A stretch of DNA of 43,055 bases, from assembly GCA_020161355.1 (NCBI GenBank), contig JAIUOF010000015.1, positions 1 through 43,055 on the forward strand. Direction: 5' to 3'. The position numbers and the translations under genes are program-made. This DNA is from Bacteroidota bacterium (GTDB lineage: Bacteria > Bacteroidota > Bacteroidia > Cytophagales > Spirosomataceae). This document shows positions 14,712-24,293 of this stretch, in pieces. Every line of letters starts with the position of its first letter. Within the stretch, counting starts at the first letter, position 1. Below the pieces are notes generated by a model, which worked only from the letters and a program-made list of their open reading frames with translations, did not search any database and was not told the origin of the DNA.

Positions 14712-17222
14712 ATGACCCATAACTATCAAATAACAGGGATGTCATGCAATGGTTGTCGTACAAAAGTAGAAAACACCCTTAACGCAATTGAGGGTGTTTC
14801 TGCCGTTGTAACATTATCACCCCCGCTGGCAGTCATTACAATGGAAAATCACATTTCTACCAAAAAGTTTCAGGATTCACTTTCGGCTGTTGGAAATTAT
14901 ACAATAGAAGATGCTCATGCCCTGATTACCAATTGGCAAAATGAAATTACGAAAGTAACGAATTTAGCCAATGAAGATATAATAAAACCTTCTAACCACG
15001 GCAATGGCAAATTTTACTGCCCAATGCATTGTGAGGGTGAAAAATTATACGATAAGGCTGGAGATTGCCCTGTATGTGGTATGGATTTGGTACAACAAGC
15101 TAGTATTTCCCAAAAAACGGAATATACTTGTCCTATGCACCCTGAAATCATACGGGACGAAGCTGGTGCATGCCCAATTTGTGGAATGGATTTAGTGCCG
15201 AAATCCGCAAGCGAAACAGAAGATAACAAGACTTACAAGGACTTGTTAAGAAAAATGAAAATTGCAGTTGCTTTTACAGTTCCAGTATTTGCAATAGCTA
15301 TGTCAGCCATGTTACCCAATGACCCATTAATGAAAATAATGAAACATGCAGCGTGGAATTGGGTGCAATTTATTTTAACACTTCCAGTAGTTTTTTATGC
15401 ATGTTGGATGTTTTTTGTGCGTGCTTGGAAATCTATTATTACTTGGAATCTGAATATGTTTACCCTTGTGGGTATCGGAACTGGGGTGGCTTTCTTATTT
15501 AGTGTTGTCGGAATGCTGTTTCCAAATCTTTTCCCCAACGAATTCAAAAGCGAAACGGGCACAGTCCATCTGTATTTTGAAGCCACAACTGTAATTTTGA
15601 CTTTGGTTTTACTAGGTCAATTGTTAGAAGCACGAGCCCATAGCCAAACAAGCGGAGCAATCAAAGAATTACTAAAATTAGCCCCAACCGAAGCTACTTT
15701 AGTAATAGATGGAAAAGATAAAATAATTTCAATTCACGACATTAAAAAGGGGGATTTGTTACGCCTAAAACCTGGCGATAAAATTCCTGTGGATGGAAAA
15801 ATAACAATTGGTGAAGGTTCTATTGACGAATCAATGATTACAGGTGAGCCAATTCCAGTAGATAAAAAAGTGGGCGATTCTGTAAGTTCGGGAACAATCA
15901 ATGCCAACAAATCATTTGTAATGGTTGCTGAAAAAATAGGTTCTGAAACCTTACTTTCTCAGATAATTCAGATGGTCAATGAAGCCAGCCGCTCCAAAGC
16001 ACCCATCCAAAAATTAGCGGATAGTATTTCTAAATATTTTGTACCAATCGTTGTAGTTATTTCCATCATTACATTTTTGGGTTGGGCAAAATTTGGGCCT
16101 GAGCCGGCCTTGGTTTATGGTTTCATAAATGCCATAGCTGTTTTAATTATTGCTTGCCCTTGTGCATTAGGCTTAGCTACGCCTATGTCAGTAATGGTGG
16201 GTGTTGGCAAGGGTGCATCTTCAGGCGTTTTAATAAAAAATGCCGAAGCTTTAGAAAATTTAAACAAAGTAAATGTTTTAATCATTGATAAAACAGGCAC
16301 CATTACCGAAGGCAAACCTTCGGTCGAAAAAATATATGCAACGCAACAAAATAAAGATTTACTACAAGACATCGCTTCATTAAATCAATACAGTGAGCAT
16401 CCATTAGCTGAAGCAGTTGTAAAATATGCCCAAGAAAAAAAGATTTCGTTGATTGAGGTAAAAGACTTCGAGGCAATTGCAGGAAAAGGAGTAATCGGGA
16501 CAGTTAATAATAGAAAGGTAGCACTTGGCAACAAAGCCCTTATGGCACAAGTTGCAGCAAGTGTATCTGAGGAATTAGAAAACAATATTATTGTAGAGCA
16601 GAAATTAGGTAAAACTGTGTCTTATATTGCTGTTAATGGCATTGCAGAAGGATTTGTATCCATTACTGATGCCATCAAAATAACTAGTAAAGCAGCCATA
16701 CAAGAACTAATGCAACAAGGTGTGGAAGTTATCATGCTGACTGGAGATAATGAAAATACTGCAAAATCGGTGGCGACTGAGCTGAGTTTAAGTGCATACA
16801 AAGCTGGTTGTTTGCCTGAAGATAAATTGAAAGAAATAAAACGCCTTCAAGGATTAGGAAAAGTAGTAGCGATGGCTGGCGATGGTATCAATGATGCTCC
16901 TGCATTGGCTCAGGCGGATATTGGAATCGCAATGGGAACAGGAACGGATGTTGCTATAGAAAGTGCCAAAATAACTTTGGTAAAAGGTGATTTACAAGGA
17001 ATTGTAAAAGCCAAGAATTTAAGCCACGCAGTGATGAAAAACATCAAGCAAAACTTATTCTTTGCCTTTATTTACAATATACTTGGCGTGCCAATTGCCG
17101 CAGGGGTTTTATTTCCATTTTTTGGTATACTATTATCGCCTATGATTGCAGCTCTCGCCATGAGTTTTAGTTCGGTTTCTGTAATAGTAAACGCATTAAG
17201 GTTAAGGAGTATTAAACTTTAA
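14712..17222 (+). CDS. copA: Cu(I)-exporting P1B-type ATPase CopA
   Basis: The 836-residue ATPase has an N-terminal HMA domain (GMSC12NGC15), two HMBD modules in tandem (starting at F101-Y-C and Y138-T-C, each ending CPVCGMDL or CPICGMDL), eight predicted membrane segments, the membrane site C482-P-C484 (ACPCALGLATP), D526KTGTITEG, the HP motif SEHPLA and the hinge GDGINDAPAL. The late membrane motifs YNILGVPIAAGVL and MSFSSVSVIVNALRLR are those of Cu(I) pumps. It moves cytosolic Cu(I), probably also Ag(I), to the periplasm, where the oxidases and the Cus pump act. Three N-terminal metal modules of two types are more than the minimal CopA needs. Confidence 0.95.
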   Translation: MTHNYQITGMSCNGCRTKVENTLNAIEGVSAVVTLSPPLAVITMENHISTKKFQDSLSAVGNYTIEDAHALITNWQNEITKVTNLANEDIIKPSNHGNGKFYCPMHCEGEKLYDKAGDCPVCGMDLVQQASISQKTEYTCPMHPEIIRDEAGACPICGMDLVPKSASETEDNKTYKDLLRKMKIAVAFTVPVFAIAMSAMLPNDPLMKIMKHAAWNWVQFILTLPVVFYACWMFFVRAWKSIITWNLNMFTLVGIGTGVAFLFSVVGMLFPNLFPNEFKSETGTVHLYFEATTVILTLVLLGQLLEARAHSQTSGAIKELLKLAPTEATLVIDGKDKIISIHDIKKGDLLRLKPGDKIPVDGKITIGEGSIDESMITGEPIPVDKKVGDSVSSGTINANKSFVMVAEKIGSETLLSQIIQMVNEASRSKAPIQKLADSISKYFVPIVVVISIITFLGWAKFGPEPALVYGFINAIAVLIIACPCALGLATPMSVMVGVGKGASSGVLIKNAEALENLNKVNVLIIDKTGTITEGKPSVEKIYATQQNKDLLQDIASLNQYSEHPLAEAVVKYAQEKKISLIEVKDFEAIAGKGVIGTVNNRKVALGNKALMAQVAASVSEELENNIIVEQKLGKTVSYIAVNGIAEGFVSITDAIKITSKAAIQELMQQGVEVIMLTGDNENTAKSVATELSLSAYKAGCLPEDKLKEIKRLQGLGKVVAMAGDGINDAPALAQADIGIAMGTGTDVAIESAKITLVKGDLQGIVKAKNLSHAVMKNIKQNLFFAFIYNILGVPIAAGVLFPFFGILLSPMIAALAMSFSSVSVIVNALRLRSIKL

Positions 17223-17318
17223 AAAAAAAGAAATGCTCAAAATAGTTAAATAAAATATTTCTCAAAAAATTCTGTCAGAAATCTTTTGCTGAAACAACTA
17301 TCGCTTGAAACCTATTAT

Positions 17319-17960
17319 ATGAAAACATTTATACCTGCTTTAAAATTTGAAAAACTAACTGGTTTTTATGATAAAATAATGCACCTTACAATGCCAGAAA
17401 AAGCATTTAAGAACGCCTTAATCGAACAAGCGAGAATCAAGTCAGGAGACCATATATTAGATTTCGGGTGCGGAACACTTACATTATCATTGATGATGAA
17501 GCAACAGTGCCTAGAGGCTTTCATTACTGGAATTGATGTAGATGAAAAAGTTTTGACAATAGCTGAAAATAAAAGAACTGATTCAGGTTTTGAAATCAGA
17601 TTAGATAAATACGATGGGAAATTTTTACCTTATTCAGATGAAACATTTGATAAAGTGGTTTCAAGTTTGGTATTCCATCACCTCACAACTGTTCAAAAAA
17701 AACAGGCCATCAGAGAAATTTACAGGATTTTAAAGCCCGATGGCGAAATACACATAGCAGATTGGGGTAAACCTTCAAATTTATTAATGGAGGCTCTTTT
17801 TTTCTTTTTAAGGCTTTTCGATGGTTTTGAAAACACTTCTGTGAATTGGAAAGGGGAGCTTCTTAATTATTTGACAGGCAATGGCTTTAAATATACTATT
17901 GAATGCAAAAAATATGATACCCTATTTGGTACACTTAGACTATTAAAAGCAAGGAAATGA
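17319..17960 (+). CDS. Class I SAM-dependent methyltransferase (UbiE-like)
   Basis: From the ATG at 17319 the protein is 213 residues. A TTG at 17286 would add 11, but the ATG begins the homologous-looking MKTFIPALKFEKLTGFYD. The SAM-binding motif I is ILDFGCGTLTLSLMM, with the acidic residue of motif II in GIDVDEK. FHHLTTVQKKQAIREIYRIL and KPDGEIHIADWG are the later landmarks of the Methyltransf_11/25 type. That family methylates small molecules, not DNA, and the substrate cannot be read from the sequence. Its stop overlaps the next start (ATGA), so it is coupled to the nuclease-like gene. No link to copper is evident apart from position. Confidence 0.8.
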   Translation: MKTFIPALKFEKLTGFYDKIMHLTMPEKAFKNALIEQARIKSGDHILDFGCGTLTLSLMMKQQCLEAFITGIDVDEKVLTIAENKRTDSGFEIRLDKYDGKFLPYSDETFDKVVSSLVFHHLTTVQKKQAIREIYRILKPDGEIHIADWGKPSNLLMEALFFFLRLFDGFENTSVNWKGELLNYLTGNGFKYTIECKKYDTLFGTLRLLKARK

Positions 17961-19204
17961 ACAATATTTTAACCAATATTATTAATCAATACAAAAATGA
18001 TAGTCAGAGTGTTTATAATACTTGGTTTATTGACAACGACCAACGCTTAAAGGCATTTCGCACCATTCGAAGGGGAGTTTTACAAGTAGTGGAAGACATT
18101 AAAAATAAAACTTTTCCGAATGATTTTAAGGGCAGTTCGTTAGAGCTTGTTTTGAATTGTATTGCCGAACAAAAACAAGTTTTTGTAGGTGTGTCGCATC
18201 CGTTTTATTGGAAACCTAAACTTAGGATTCCTGATATTTATGAAAATCAAAACAACAAAACTACTTTTGGTCAATTTCTCGAAAACTGTATCAACGCTAA
18301 AAGCGAGGAACAAATCATCAAAGAAATTGTACGATTAGATGCCCTTAAAATCAAAGGTTTAGGTCCAGCTGTCGGCAGTATTTTGTATTTTTTACACCCA
18401 ACCTTTTTTCCCCCTTTCAATACAGCAATTGTCAATGGCTTCAATACCTTGTTTAATGATAAAAAGAAATTAGGCTCATGGTCTGAATATTTAAAAATTA
18501 GGGAAGTTTTGATTGAAACCAATCAAAAACATAAAACCGATTTATCAAATGATTTAGGAGCAATTGCTGGACTTTGTTTTGAAATTGGAACTCAAAAAAT
18601 GCTTATTGGCAATGATGAATATTTGAGCGAGGAAGAGCGAAATAAATTTGAAAAAAGCATCGAAAAACGCCAAAAAGAAATTAGAGATGAAAAAATAGAA
18701 GAAAATCTTCATTCTGAAATGCAATTTCATTTATTGAAAATTGGCCAAAGTTTGGGCTATGATGCTTTTGTAGCCTCTAATGACCGTTCTAGGTCTTTTG
18801 ATGGCAAAAATTTTTCGTTTATGAGTCCTGATAAATTTCCTGCGATTGATTGCGACAAAGACACAGCAAACACCATCAAATTGATTGATGTTTTGTGGTT
18901 TGAAAAAGGCACAAACAATGTCATTTGTGCCTTTGAAGTAGAAAAAAGTACAAGTATTTATTCAGGAATTTTAAGATTGACTGACCTTTCCTATTCAATT
19001 GCTGATGGTGATGAAATCTTTTATTTAGTTATTCCTGAAAGTCGTGAAAAGGATGTGATGATGCAACTTTCACGTCCTTCAATCAAACAAATTAAAACAC
19101 CTATAAAATACATATTATTTACAGAGTTACGCCAAAATTGTGATGCCCTTTGCCGATTTGGTGATAGTCATAGAATCATGGAAAAAATCTCAAAAACTTT
19201 TTAA
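17957..19204 (+). CDS. Unassigned protein with HhH-like motif and PD-(D/E)xK-like C-terminal domain
   Basis: I do not recognise a named family for this 415-residue protein. Residues 128-162 (ALKIKGLGPAVGSILYFLHP, then a short turn and TAIVNGFN) resemble the helix-hairpin-helix of DNA glycosylases. A charged helix, probably coiled, covers 224-252. The C-terminal region has a nuclease-like core: LIDVLWFE (D311), then ICAFEVEKSTSIYSGILRLT with E327, E329 and K330, close to the acidic/Lys arrangement of PD-(D/E)xK restriction-type enzymes. No signal peptide or membrane segment is seen. It is coupled to the upstream methyltransferase by ATGA and is followed after 19 bases by a DUF3347 gene. It may be a defence or repair nuclease carried in the island; this is inferred. 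Confidence 0.55.
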   Translation: MNNILTNIINQYKNDSQSVYNTWFIDNDQRLKAFRTIRRGVLQVVEDIKNKTFPNDFKGSSLELVLNCIAEQKQVFVGVSHPFYWKPKLRIPDIYENQNNKTTFGQFLENCINAKSEEQIIKEIVRLDALKIKGLGPAVGSILYFLHPTFFPPFNTAIVNGFNTLFNDKKKLGSWSEYLKIREVLIETNQKHKTDLSNDLGAIAGLCFEIGTQKMLIGNDEYLSEEERNKFEKSIEKRQKEIRDEKIEENLHSEMQFHLLKIGQSLGYDAFVASNDRSRSFDGKNFSFMSPDKFPAIDCDKDTANTIKLIDVLWFEKGTNNVICAFEVEKSTSIYSGILRLTDLSYSIADGDEIFYLVIPESREKDVMMQLSRPSIKQIKTPIKYILFTELRQNCDALCRFGDSHRIMEKISKTF

Positions 19205-19223
19205 ACTTAATAACAATTTCAAA

Positions 19224-19829
19224 ATGAAAAAAACTATTATTTTCTCAATTATCACTAGCCTTTTTTTTGCTTGTAATTCAAAACCTGACTCTCACGACAG
19301 ACACAATCATGAAGCAGACACTGCAAAAACGGAAGTAAAAATAGCAATGCCTCAAACGGATAGTTTACATGCAGAACATAATAAAACAACTGAATCTTCG
19401 GCAAAATCAAATTATGACTTGATTTTGATTGATTATCTTAATTTAAAAAATGCCTTGGTAAAAGACGATAGCAAAGCTGCGGCGGATGCGGGCAATGCTA
19501 TTTTAGCAACTCTTAAAAAATTTGACAATAGTACTTCAAAAAGCAATAAGGAAATTATAGAAATATTTGAAAGTATAAAAGAAAATGCAGAGCATATAAA
19601 AGATAACAACGGTAAAATTGACCACCAAAGAGAACATTTTGCCATGATAAGCAAAGATATGATTGATTTGATAGCCATTTCGGGTACATCAAAAAAACTT
19701 TACCAAGATTTTTGCCCAATGTTCAATGACAGTAAAGGTGCTGCTTGGTTAAGCGAAACAAAAGGAATTAAAAATCCATATTATGGTGCTGAAATGCTTA
19801 CCTGCGGTTCTGTAAAAAAAGAATATTAA
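19224..19829 (+). CDS. DUF3347 lipoprotein
   Basis: The 201-residue lipoprotein (lipobox SLFFAC, C15) has a His/Asp-rich linker (HDRHNHEADT) and a DUF3347 domain from about 70 to the end, shown by HQREHFAMISKDM, QDFCPMFNDSKGAAWLS and NPYYGAEMLTCGS. The ATG at 19224 is preferred to an upstream GTG/ATG inside the previous gene because it starts the lipoprotein leader. Other DUF3347 domains are fused to CusB adaptors; here the protein is free-standing and lies 10 bases before cusA, so a role as periplasmic copper donor to that pump is inferred. It pairs with the HMA-linked copy at 11098. Confidence 0.8.
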   Translation: MKKTIIFSIITSLFFACNSKPDSHDRHNHEADTAKTEVKIAMPQTDSLHAEHNKTTESSAKSNYDLILIDYLNLKNALVKDDSKAAADAGNAILATLKKFDNSTSKSNKEIIEIFESIKENAEHIKDNNGKIDHQREHFAMISKDMIDLIAISGTSKKLYQDFCPMFNDSKGAAWLSETKGIKNPYYGAEMLTCGSVKKEY

Positions 19830-19839
19830 ATAATTAAAA

Positions 19840-21111
19840 ATGGTAGAAAAATTAATTTCAATATCACTAAAAAATAGGGCAATAGTGCTACTATTAGCAG
19901 CGGCACTATTTGCCTATGGTGTCTATTCTATTCAAAAGAATCCAATAGATGCCATTCCTGATTTAAGTGAAAATCAGGTAATAGTTTTTACGGAATGGAT
20001 GGGAAGAAGTCCACAAGTGATTGAAGACCAGGTTACCTACCCATTGGTAAGCAATCTGCAAGGTATCCCCAAAATAAAAAATGTAAGGGGTACATCAATG
20101 TTCGGGATGAGTTTTGTTTATATCATTTTTGAAGACGATGTTGATATTTATTGGGCAAGAACAAGAGTATTAGAAAGGTTGAATTACGCCCAAAGACTAT
20201 TACCGCAAGGTGTTACTCCATCCTTAGGTCCCGACGGCACGGGTGTTGGTCATATCTTTTGGTATCATATTGATGCACCCAAAATGGATTTGGGAGAACA
20301 AAGGGCTTTACAAGATTGGTATGTAAAACTTGCCTTACAAACAGTGCCTGGGGTGGCTGAGGTAGCATCATTTGGCGGCTTTGAAAAACAGTATCAAATA
20401 ATAGTAGACCCTGTCAAACTTCAATATTACAATATCACTTTGATGGATGTGATGAATAAAATAAAGGCAAACAATAATGATGTGGGTGGGAGAAAGTTTG
20501 AAATGAGCAATATGGCATATATTATTAGGGGGCTTGGGTATATTAAAAATTTAGAGGATATAGAAAATACGGCTATTAGTAATAATAATGGCATTCCTGT
20601 CAGAGTAAAAGATATTGGTTCGGTGCAAATGGGTGGTGATTTACGTTTGGGCATTTTTGATATGGATGGTAAGGGTGAGGTTGTAGGAGGAATTGTAGTT
20701 ATGAGATATGGAGAAAATGCCGATAAAGTAATTACAGGGGTAAAAGAAAAAATGAAAGAAGTTCAAAAAGGCTTACCAGAAGGTGTTTTATTTAAAACGT
20801 CTTACGATAGAAGTACGCTCATAAAAGCGGCTATTGAATCAGTAAAAGGCACTTTGATTGAAGAAATGATAACGGTATCTATTGTAGTATTCATTTTTCT
20901 GTTTCATTGGCGTAGTGCATTAATAATTCTTATACAATTGCCAATATCGGTTGCCGCTGGCTTTATTTTCCTTGAAATGTTTGGTATTTCCTCAAATATA
21001 ATGTCATTAACAGGGATTGCTTTGGCTATAGGCGTAGTAGTTGATGACGGAATCGTAATGGTTGAAAATGCGTACAGACATATAAGTCACGCTCAAGAAT
21101 TAAAAAAATAA
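19840..21111 (+). CDS. cusA: CusA-type Cu/Ag RND pump, N-terminal part (frameshifted)
   Basis: The 423 residues match the first part of a Cus-type RND pump: NPIDAIPDLSENQVIVFTEW and RSPQVIEDQVTYPLVSNLQG at the start, then the transmembrane-4 motif IALAIGVVVDDGIVMVENAY, which is the Cu/Ag form rather than the CzcA form. The frame then stops at 21109-21111, directly after an A7 run (21102-21108). The rest of the pump continues one base out of frame from 21112. Together the two pieces make about 1065 residues, the normal CusA length. Without frameshifting this fragment has only the first four or so membrane helices and would not work alone. Confidence 0.85.
   Translation: MVEKLISISLKNRAIVLLLAAALFAYGVYSIQKNPIDAIPDLSENQVIVFTEWMGRSPQVIEDQVTYPLVSNLQGIPKIKNVRGTSMFGMSFVYIIFEDDVDIYWARTRVLERLNYAQRLLPQGVTPSLGPDGTGVGHIFWYHIDAPKMDLGEQRALQDWYVKLALQTVPGVAEVASFGGFEKQYQIIVDPVKLQYYNITLMDVMNKIKANNNDVGGRKFEMSNMAYIIRGLGYIKNLEDIENTAISNNNGIPVRVKDIGSVQMGGDLRLGIFDMDGKGEVVGGIVVMRYGENADKVITGVKEKMKEVQKGLPEGVLFKTSYDRSTLIKAAIESVKGTLIEEMITVSIVVFIFLFHWRSALIILIQLPISVAAGFIFLEMFGISSNIMSLTGIALAIGVVVDDGIVMVENAYRHISHAQELKK
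21102..21108 (+). other. A7 homopolymer at the cusA frame change
   Basis: Seven A residues precede TAA in the upstream frame. Dropping one A joins the two cusA frames as ELKNKAMNLN without a stop. This may be a true mutation, a site of polymerase or ribosome slippage, or a sequencing error; the sequence alone cannot decide. Confidence 0.7.
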
Positions 21112-21115
21112 AGCA

Positions 21116-23053
21116 ATGAACTTAAATATAAAAAAAATATTTGCCAAACAAATAGACCCATTGAGTGCGGATGAAAAAATGCAAATTATTGAATCCTCTT
21201 CTAAACAGGTGGGGCCAGGCGTTTTTTATTCAACTATTATTGTGGTTACCTCTTTTCTTCCTGTTTTTTTGCTAACGGGTATGGAAGGAAAACTGTTTCA
21301 TCCATTAGCTTGGACAAAAACTTTTATCTTACTCGTTGATGCTTTTTTGGCAATTACACTTACTCCAGTATTAATCTCTTTGCTTTTAAAAGGTAAACTA
21401 AAACCTGAAGAGGCGAACCCCATTACTCGTTTTTTAGAGAAAATATATACTCCAATATTAAGGGTTTGCCTAACATGGAGAAAAACTACAATTTTATTAA
21501 ATGTAGTGGCTTTAGTAATTGGGGGGATAATGATGACTAAATTAGGTTCTGAATTTATGCCTCCTTTAGATGAAGGTTCGCTACTATTTATGCCAGTAAC
21601 GTTACCTGATGTTTCAAATTCTGAAACTAAAAGAATATTGCAAGTGCAGGATAAAATTATAAGGTCTGTACCCGAAGTAGTTCACGTTTTAGGAAAAGCA
21701 GGAAGAGCAAACACCGCAACAGATAATTCACCTATCAGTATGATTGAAACAATTATTTTACTAAAACCACAAAATGAGTGGCGTAAAGGGATTACTAAAA
21801 ATGATATTATAAATGAACTGAATGCAAAAATTCAAATACCTGGCACAACCAATGGCTGGACAATGCCAATCATTAATCGCATAAATATGCTTTCAACTGG
21901 TATTCGTACCGATGTAGGAGTAAAGGTATATGGTCAGAATTTAGATACTATTTATGCGTTTTCTCAAAAAATAAAAAAAGAATTACAAGGAATAGATGGT
22001 GTGAAAGATTTATATGTTGAGCCTATTACAGGGGGAAAGTATATTGATATTACCATAAAAAGAGATGAAATTGGAAGATATGGACTATCTATTGACGATG
22101 TAAATGCAGTAGTTGAAAGTGCATTAGGTGGTATGAAACTTACCACCACAATAGAAGGAAGGCAAAGGTTTTCTGTGAATGCCAGATACGGACAAGACTT
22201 TAGAAACAGCCTTGTCGCATTGAAAAGGTTGCAAGTACAAACAATGCAATATGGGACAATTCCATTAGAATCCATTGCAGATATTTCTTTAAGTGATGGG
22301 CCTCCTATGATAAATTCTGAAAATGCAATGTTGCGAGGTACAGTTTTATTTAATGTCCGAGAACGAGATTTAGGCAGTACTGTAACTGAAACACAGAAAA
22401 AACTTAATGCACTTCTTACCAAGTTACCAAAAGGGTATTTCATAGAATGGAGTGGTCAATGGGAAAATCAAATTCGGGCAAACCGTACTTTAAAATTGAT
22501 AATGCCTATTGTGATATTAATCATTTTTATGGTTTTATATTTTACCTATCATTCTTTTAAAGAATCATTAATTACGATGATTACCGTGCCATTTGCGTTA
22601 GTTGGAGGTGTTTTTATGGTTTATTTTTATAATATTAATTTATCCGTTGCAGTGGCGGTTGGTTTTATTGCTCTTTTTGGAATGGCAATTGAGACAGCTA
22701 TGTTAATGACAATCTATCTAAATGCTTCAATGATAGAAATGGTTAAAGAACATGGCAATTCAAAAGAGACACTTAATCCATCAATAATAAGAAAATTTGT
22801 AATGGATGGCTCCACCAAAAGACTTCGCCCGAAGCTAATGACAGTCAGTGTAGGATTATTTGGTCTGATTCCAATATTATGGGCCACGGGCGTAGGTAGT
22901 GATATGATGCGACCCATCTCAATCCCATTAATTGGTGGCACGATTACCTCTACTATCTATGTGTTACTTATCACACCAGTAGTGTTTGAAATAATAAAGG
23001 AAAGAGAATTATTACGTAAAGGTAAAATTGAACTATTAGATGTTAAAGAATAG
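21116..23053 (+). CDS. cusA: CusA-type Cu/Ag RND pump, C-terminal part (frameshifted)
   Basis: The 645 residues are the remainder of the pump. SSKQVGPGVFYSTIIVVTSF to LLTGMEGKLFHPLAWTKTFI lines up with the region that normally follows transmembrane helix 4. Methionines in the positions used by CusA for Cu/Ag relay are kept: RINMLSTGIRTDVGVKVYG, ALGGMKLTTTIEG and DGPPMINSENAM. The C-terminal membrane block (VGFIALFGMAIETAMLMTIY) is complete. The ATG at 21116 is only 4 bases beyond the stop of the first part and has no obvious separate promoter, so independent translation would have to be coupled. The last 14 bases overlap the TolC-family gene. Confidence 0.85.
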   Translation: MNLNIKKIFAKQIDPLSADEKMQIIESSSKQVGPGVFYSTIIVVTSFLPVFLLTGMEGKLFHPLAWTKTFILLVDAFLAITLTPVLISLLLKGKLKPEEANPITRFLEKIYTPILRVCLTWRKTTILLNVVALVIGGIMMTKLGSEFMPPLDEGSLLFMPVTLPDVSNSETKRILQVQDKIIRSVPEVVHVLGKAGRANTATDNSPISMIETIILLKPQNEWRKGITKNDIINELNAKIQIPGTTNGWTMPIINRINMLSTGIRTDVGVKVYGQNLDTIYAFSQKIKKELQGIDGVKDLYVEPITGGKYIDITIKRDEIGRYGLSIDDVNAVVESALGGMKLTTTIEGRQRFSVNARYGQDFRNSLVALKRLQVQTMQYGTIPLESIADISLSDGPPMINSENAMLRGTVLFNVRERDLGSTVTETQKKLNALLTKLPKGYFIEWSGQWENQIRANRTLKLIMPIVILIIFMVLYFTYHSFKESLITMITVPFALVGGVFMVYFYNINLSVAVAVGFIALFGMAIETAMLMTIYLNASMIEMVKEHGNSKETLNPSIIRKFVMDGSTKRLRPKLMTVSVGLFGLIPILWATGVGSDMMRPISIPLIGGTITSTIYVLLITPVVFEIIKERELLRKGKIELLDVKE

Positions 23054-24293
23054 AAGTTTTATATTAAGCCTTTTTATATTCATTTCAGAATATGGCTATG
23101 GACAAACACTTTCATTAAAAGCCATTATTGATAGTGTTGAAAAAAATCATCCCGTAGTGGAAATGTACAAAAATGAGATACGCTCGATGGATGAAGCAGC
23201 TTTAGGGGCTAAAAGTTGGATGCCACCAACCGCAGGTATCGGGCAATTTATGACTCCCTATAATGTAAACCTTTGGAAAAGAAATGGTGATATGTTAGGT
23301 ATGGGTTCGGTTATGTTATCTGCAGAACAGATGTTTCCAAACAAAAAGAAACTGAACGCTGACGAAGCCTATATGAAAGCTATGTCTTCTGTTGAAAAGG
23401 AAAAGAAAAATGCAGACTTAAATGAACTGGTACAACAGGCCAAACAATACTATTATGATTGGATAATTTTGCAAAAAAGACTTATCGTATCCAAAGCCAA
23501 TCAAGAACTGTTAGAGTTTATGATTAAAAATGCAGAATTAAGGTATAAAAATGGACTTGAAAAAATTAGTGCTTACTATAAAGCCAAAGCGGCATTAGGC
23601 TATTCTCAAAATATGCAATTGATGTATGAAAGCGAAATACGAGACCGAAGGATAAAGTTAAATGCCTTAATGAACAAAAATTCATTTTCTTACTTTCAAA
23701 TTGACACATCTATTGTCTGGAATGATTATTCTTCATTCAGCTTTGATAGTACATTGTTTTATAACAATAGAAGCGATTTGAAAGCCATTGATAAGCAAAC
23801 CAATCTAAATACATTAAAAATAGAAACAGAAAAAGCAAGTTTAAAGCCACAGTTTGGAGTAAAATATGATAATGCAATTGGCTTCGGAGGGCAACCCTTA
23901 CAATACTCAATAATGGCTATGGTTAAGTTACCAATGGTAAGTTGGGCATCAAAAATGAACAAGGCTAACATTCAAAGTATAATTTGGAAAAACAATGCTT
24001 TGCAATCTCAAAAACAAATGATGGCTGTTGAATATATGGGTATGGCAAACAGTATGCGAAACGAATTTCAACTAAAACAAAAACAGTTGAAACTGTATGA
24101 TGAAAATATTATACCTGCATTAAAAAATAATTACAAAACAATGCAACTGGCATACGAACAAAATACCGAAGAACTTTTTATGCTATTTGATGCTTGGGAA
24201 AAACTTAATATGACACAACTTGAATACTTTGACATTTTAAATAAAGCACTCGAAATGCAAGTGTCGTTAGATAAATTAATTGAAAAGAAATGA
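23040..24293 (+). CDS. cusC: TolC-family outer-membrane channel (CusC-like)
   Basis: The 417-residue protein has a signal peptide (MLKNRSFILSLFIFISEYGYGQ) and two outer-membrane-efflux repeats: LKAIIDSVEKNHPVVEMYKN near the start and ALKNNYKTMQLAYEQNTEEL in the second half. Long helices account for the barrel and periplasmic tunnel of a TolC trimer. The start lies 14 bases inside the end of cusA, and its stop overlaps the start of the first adaptor (ATGA), so the Cus genes form one operon. Unlike the Czc pump at 2842, the channel here is a separate polypeptide. It gives Cu(I)/Ag(I) an exit through the outer membrane. Confidence 0.85.
   Translation: MLKNRSFILSLFIFISEYGYGQTLSLKAIIDSVEKNHPVVEMYKNEIRSMDEAALGAKSWMPPTAGIGQFMTPYNVNLWKRNGDMLGMGSVMLSAEQMFPNKKKLNADEAYMKAMSSVEKEKKNADLNELVQQAKQYYYDWIILQKRLIVSKANQELLEFMIKNAELRYKNGLEKISAYYKAKAALGYSQNMQLMYESEIRDRRIKLNALMNKNSFSYFQIDTSIVWNDYSSFSFDSTLFYNNRSDLKAIDKQTNLNTLKIETEKASLKPQFGVKYDNAIGFGGQPLQYSIMAMVKLPMVSWASKMNKANIQSIIWKNNALQSQKQMMAVEYMGMANSMRNEFQLKQKQLKLYDENIIPALKNNYKTMQLAYEQNTEELFMLFDAWEKLNMTQLEYFDILNKALEMQVSLDKLIEKK

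Noticed and set aside
17319..19204. Type II restriction-modification system
   Set aside because: The methyltransferase has the small-molecule UbiE-like layout and no DNA methyltransferase catalytic motif (NPPY/DPPY or PC), so a classical RM pair is not supported.
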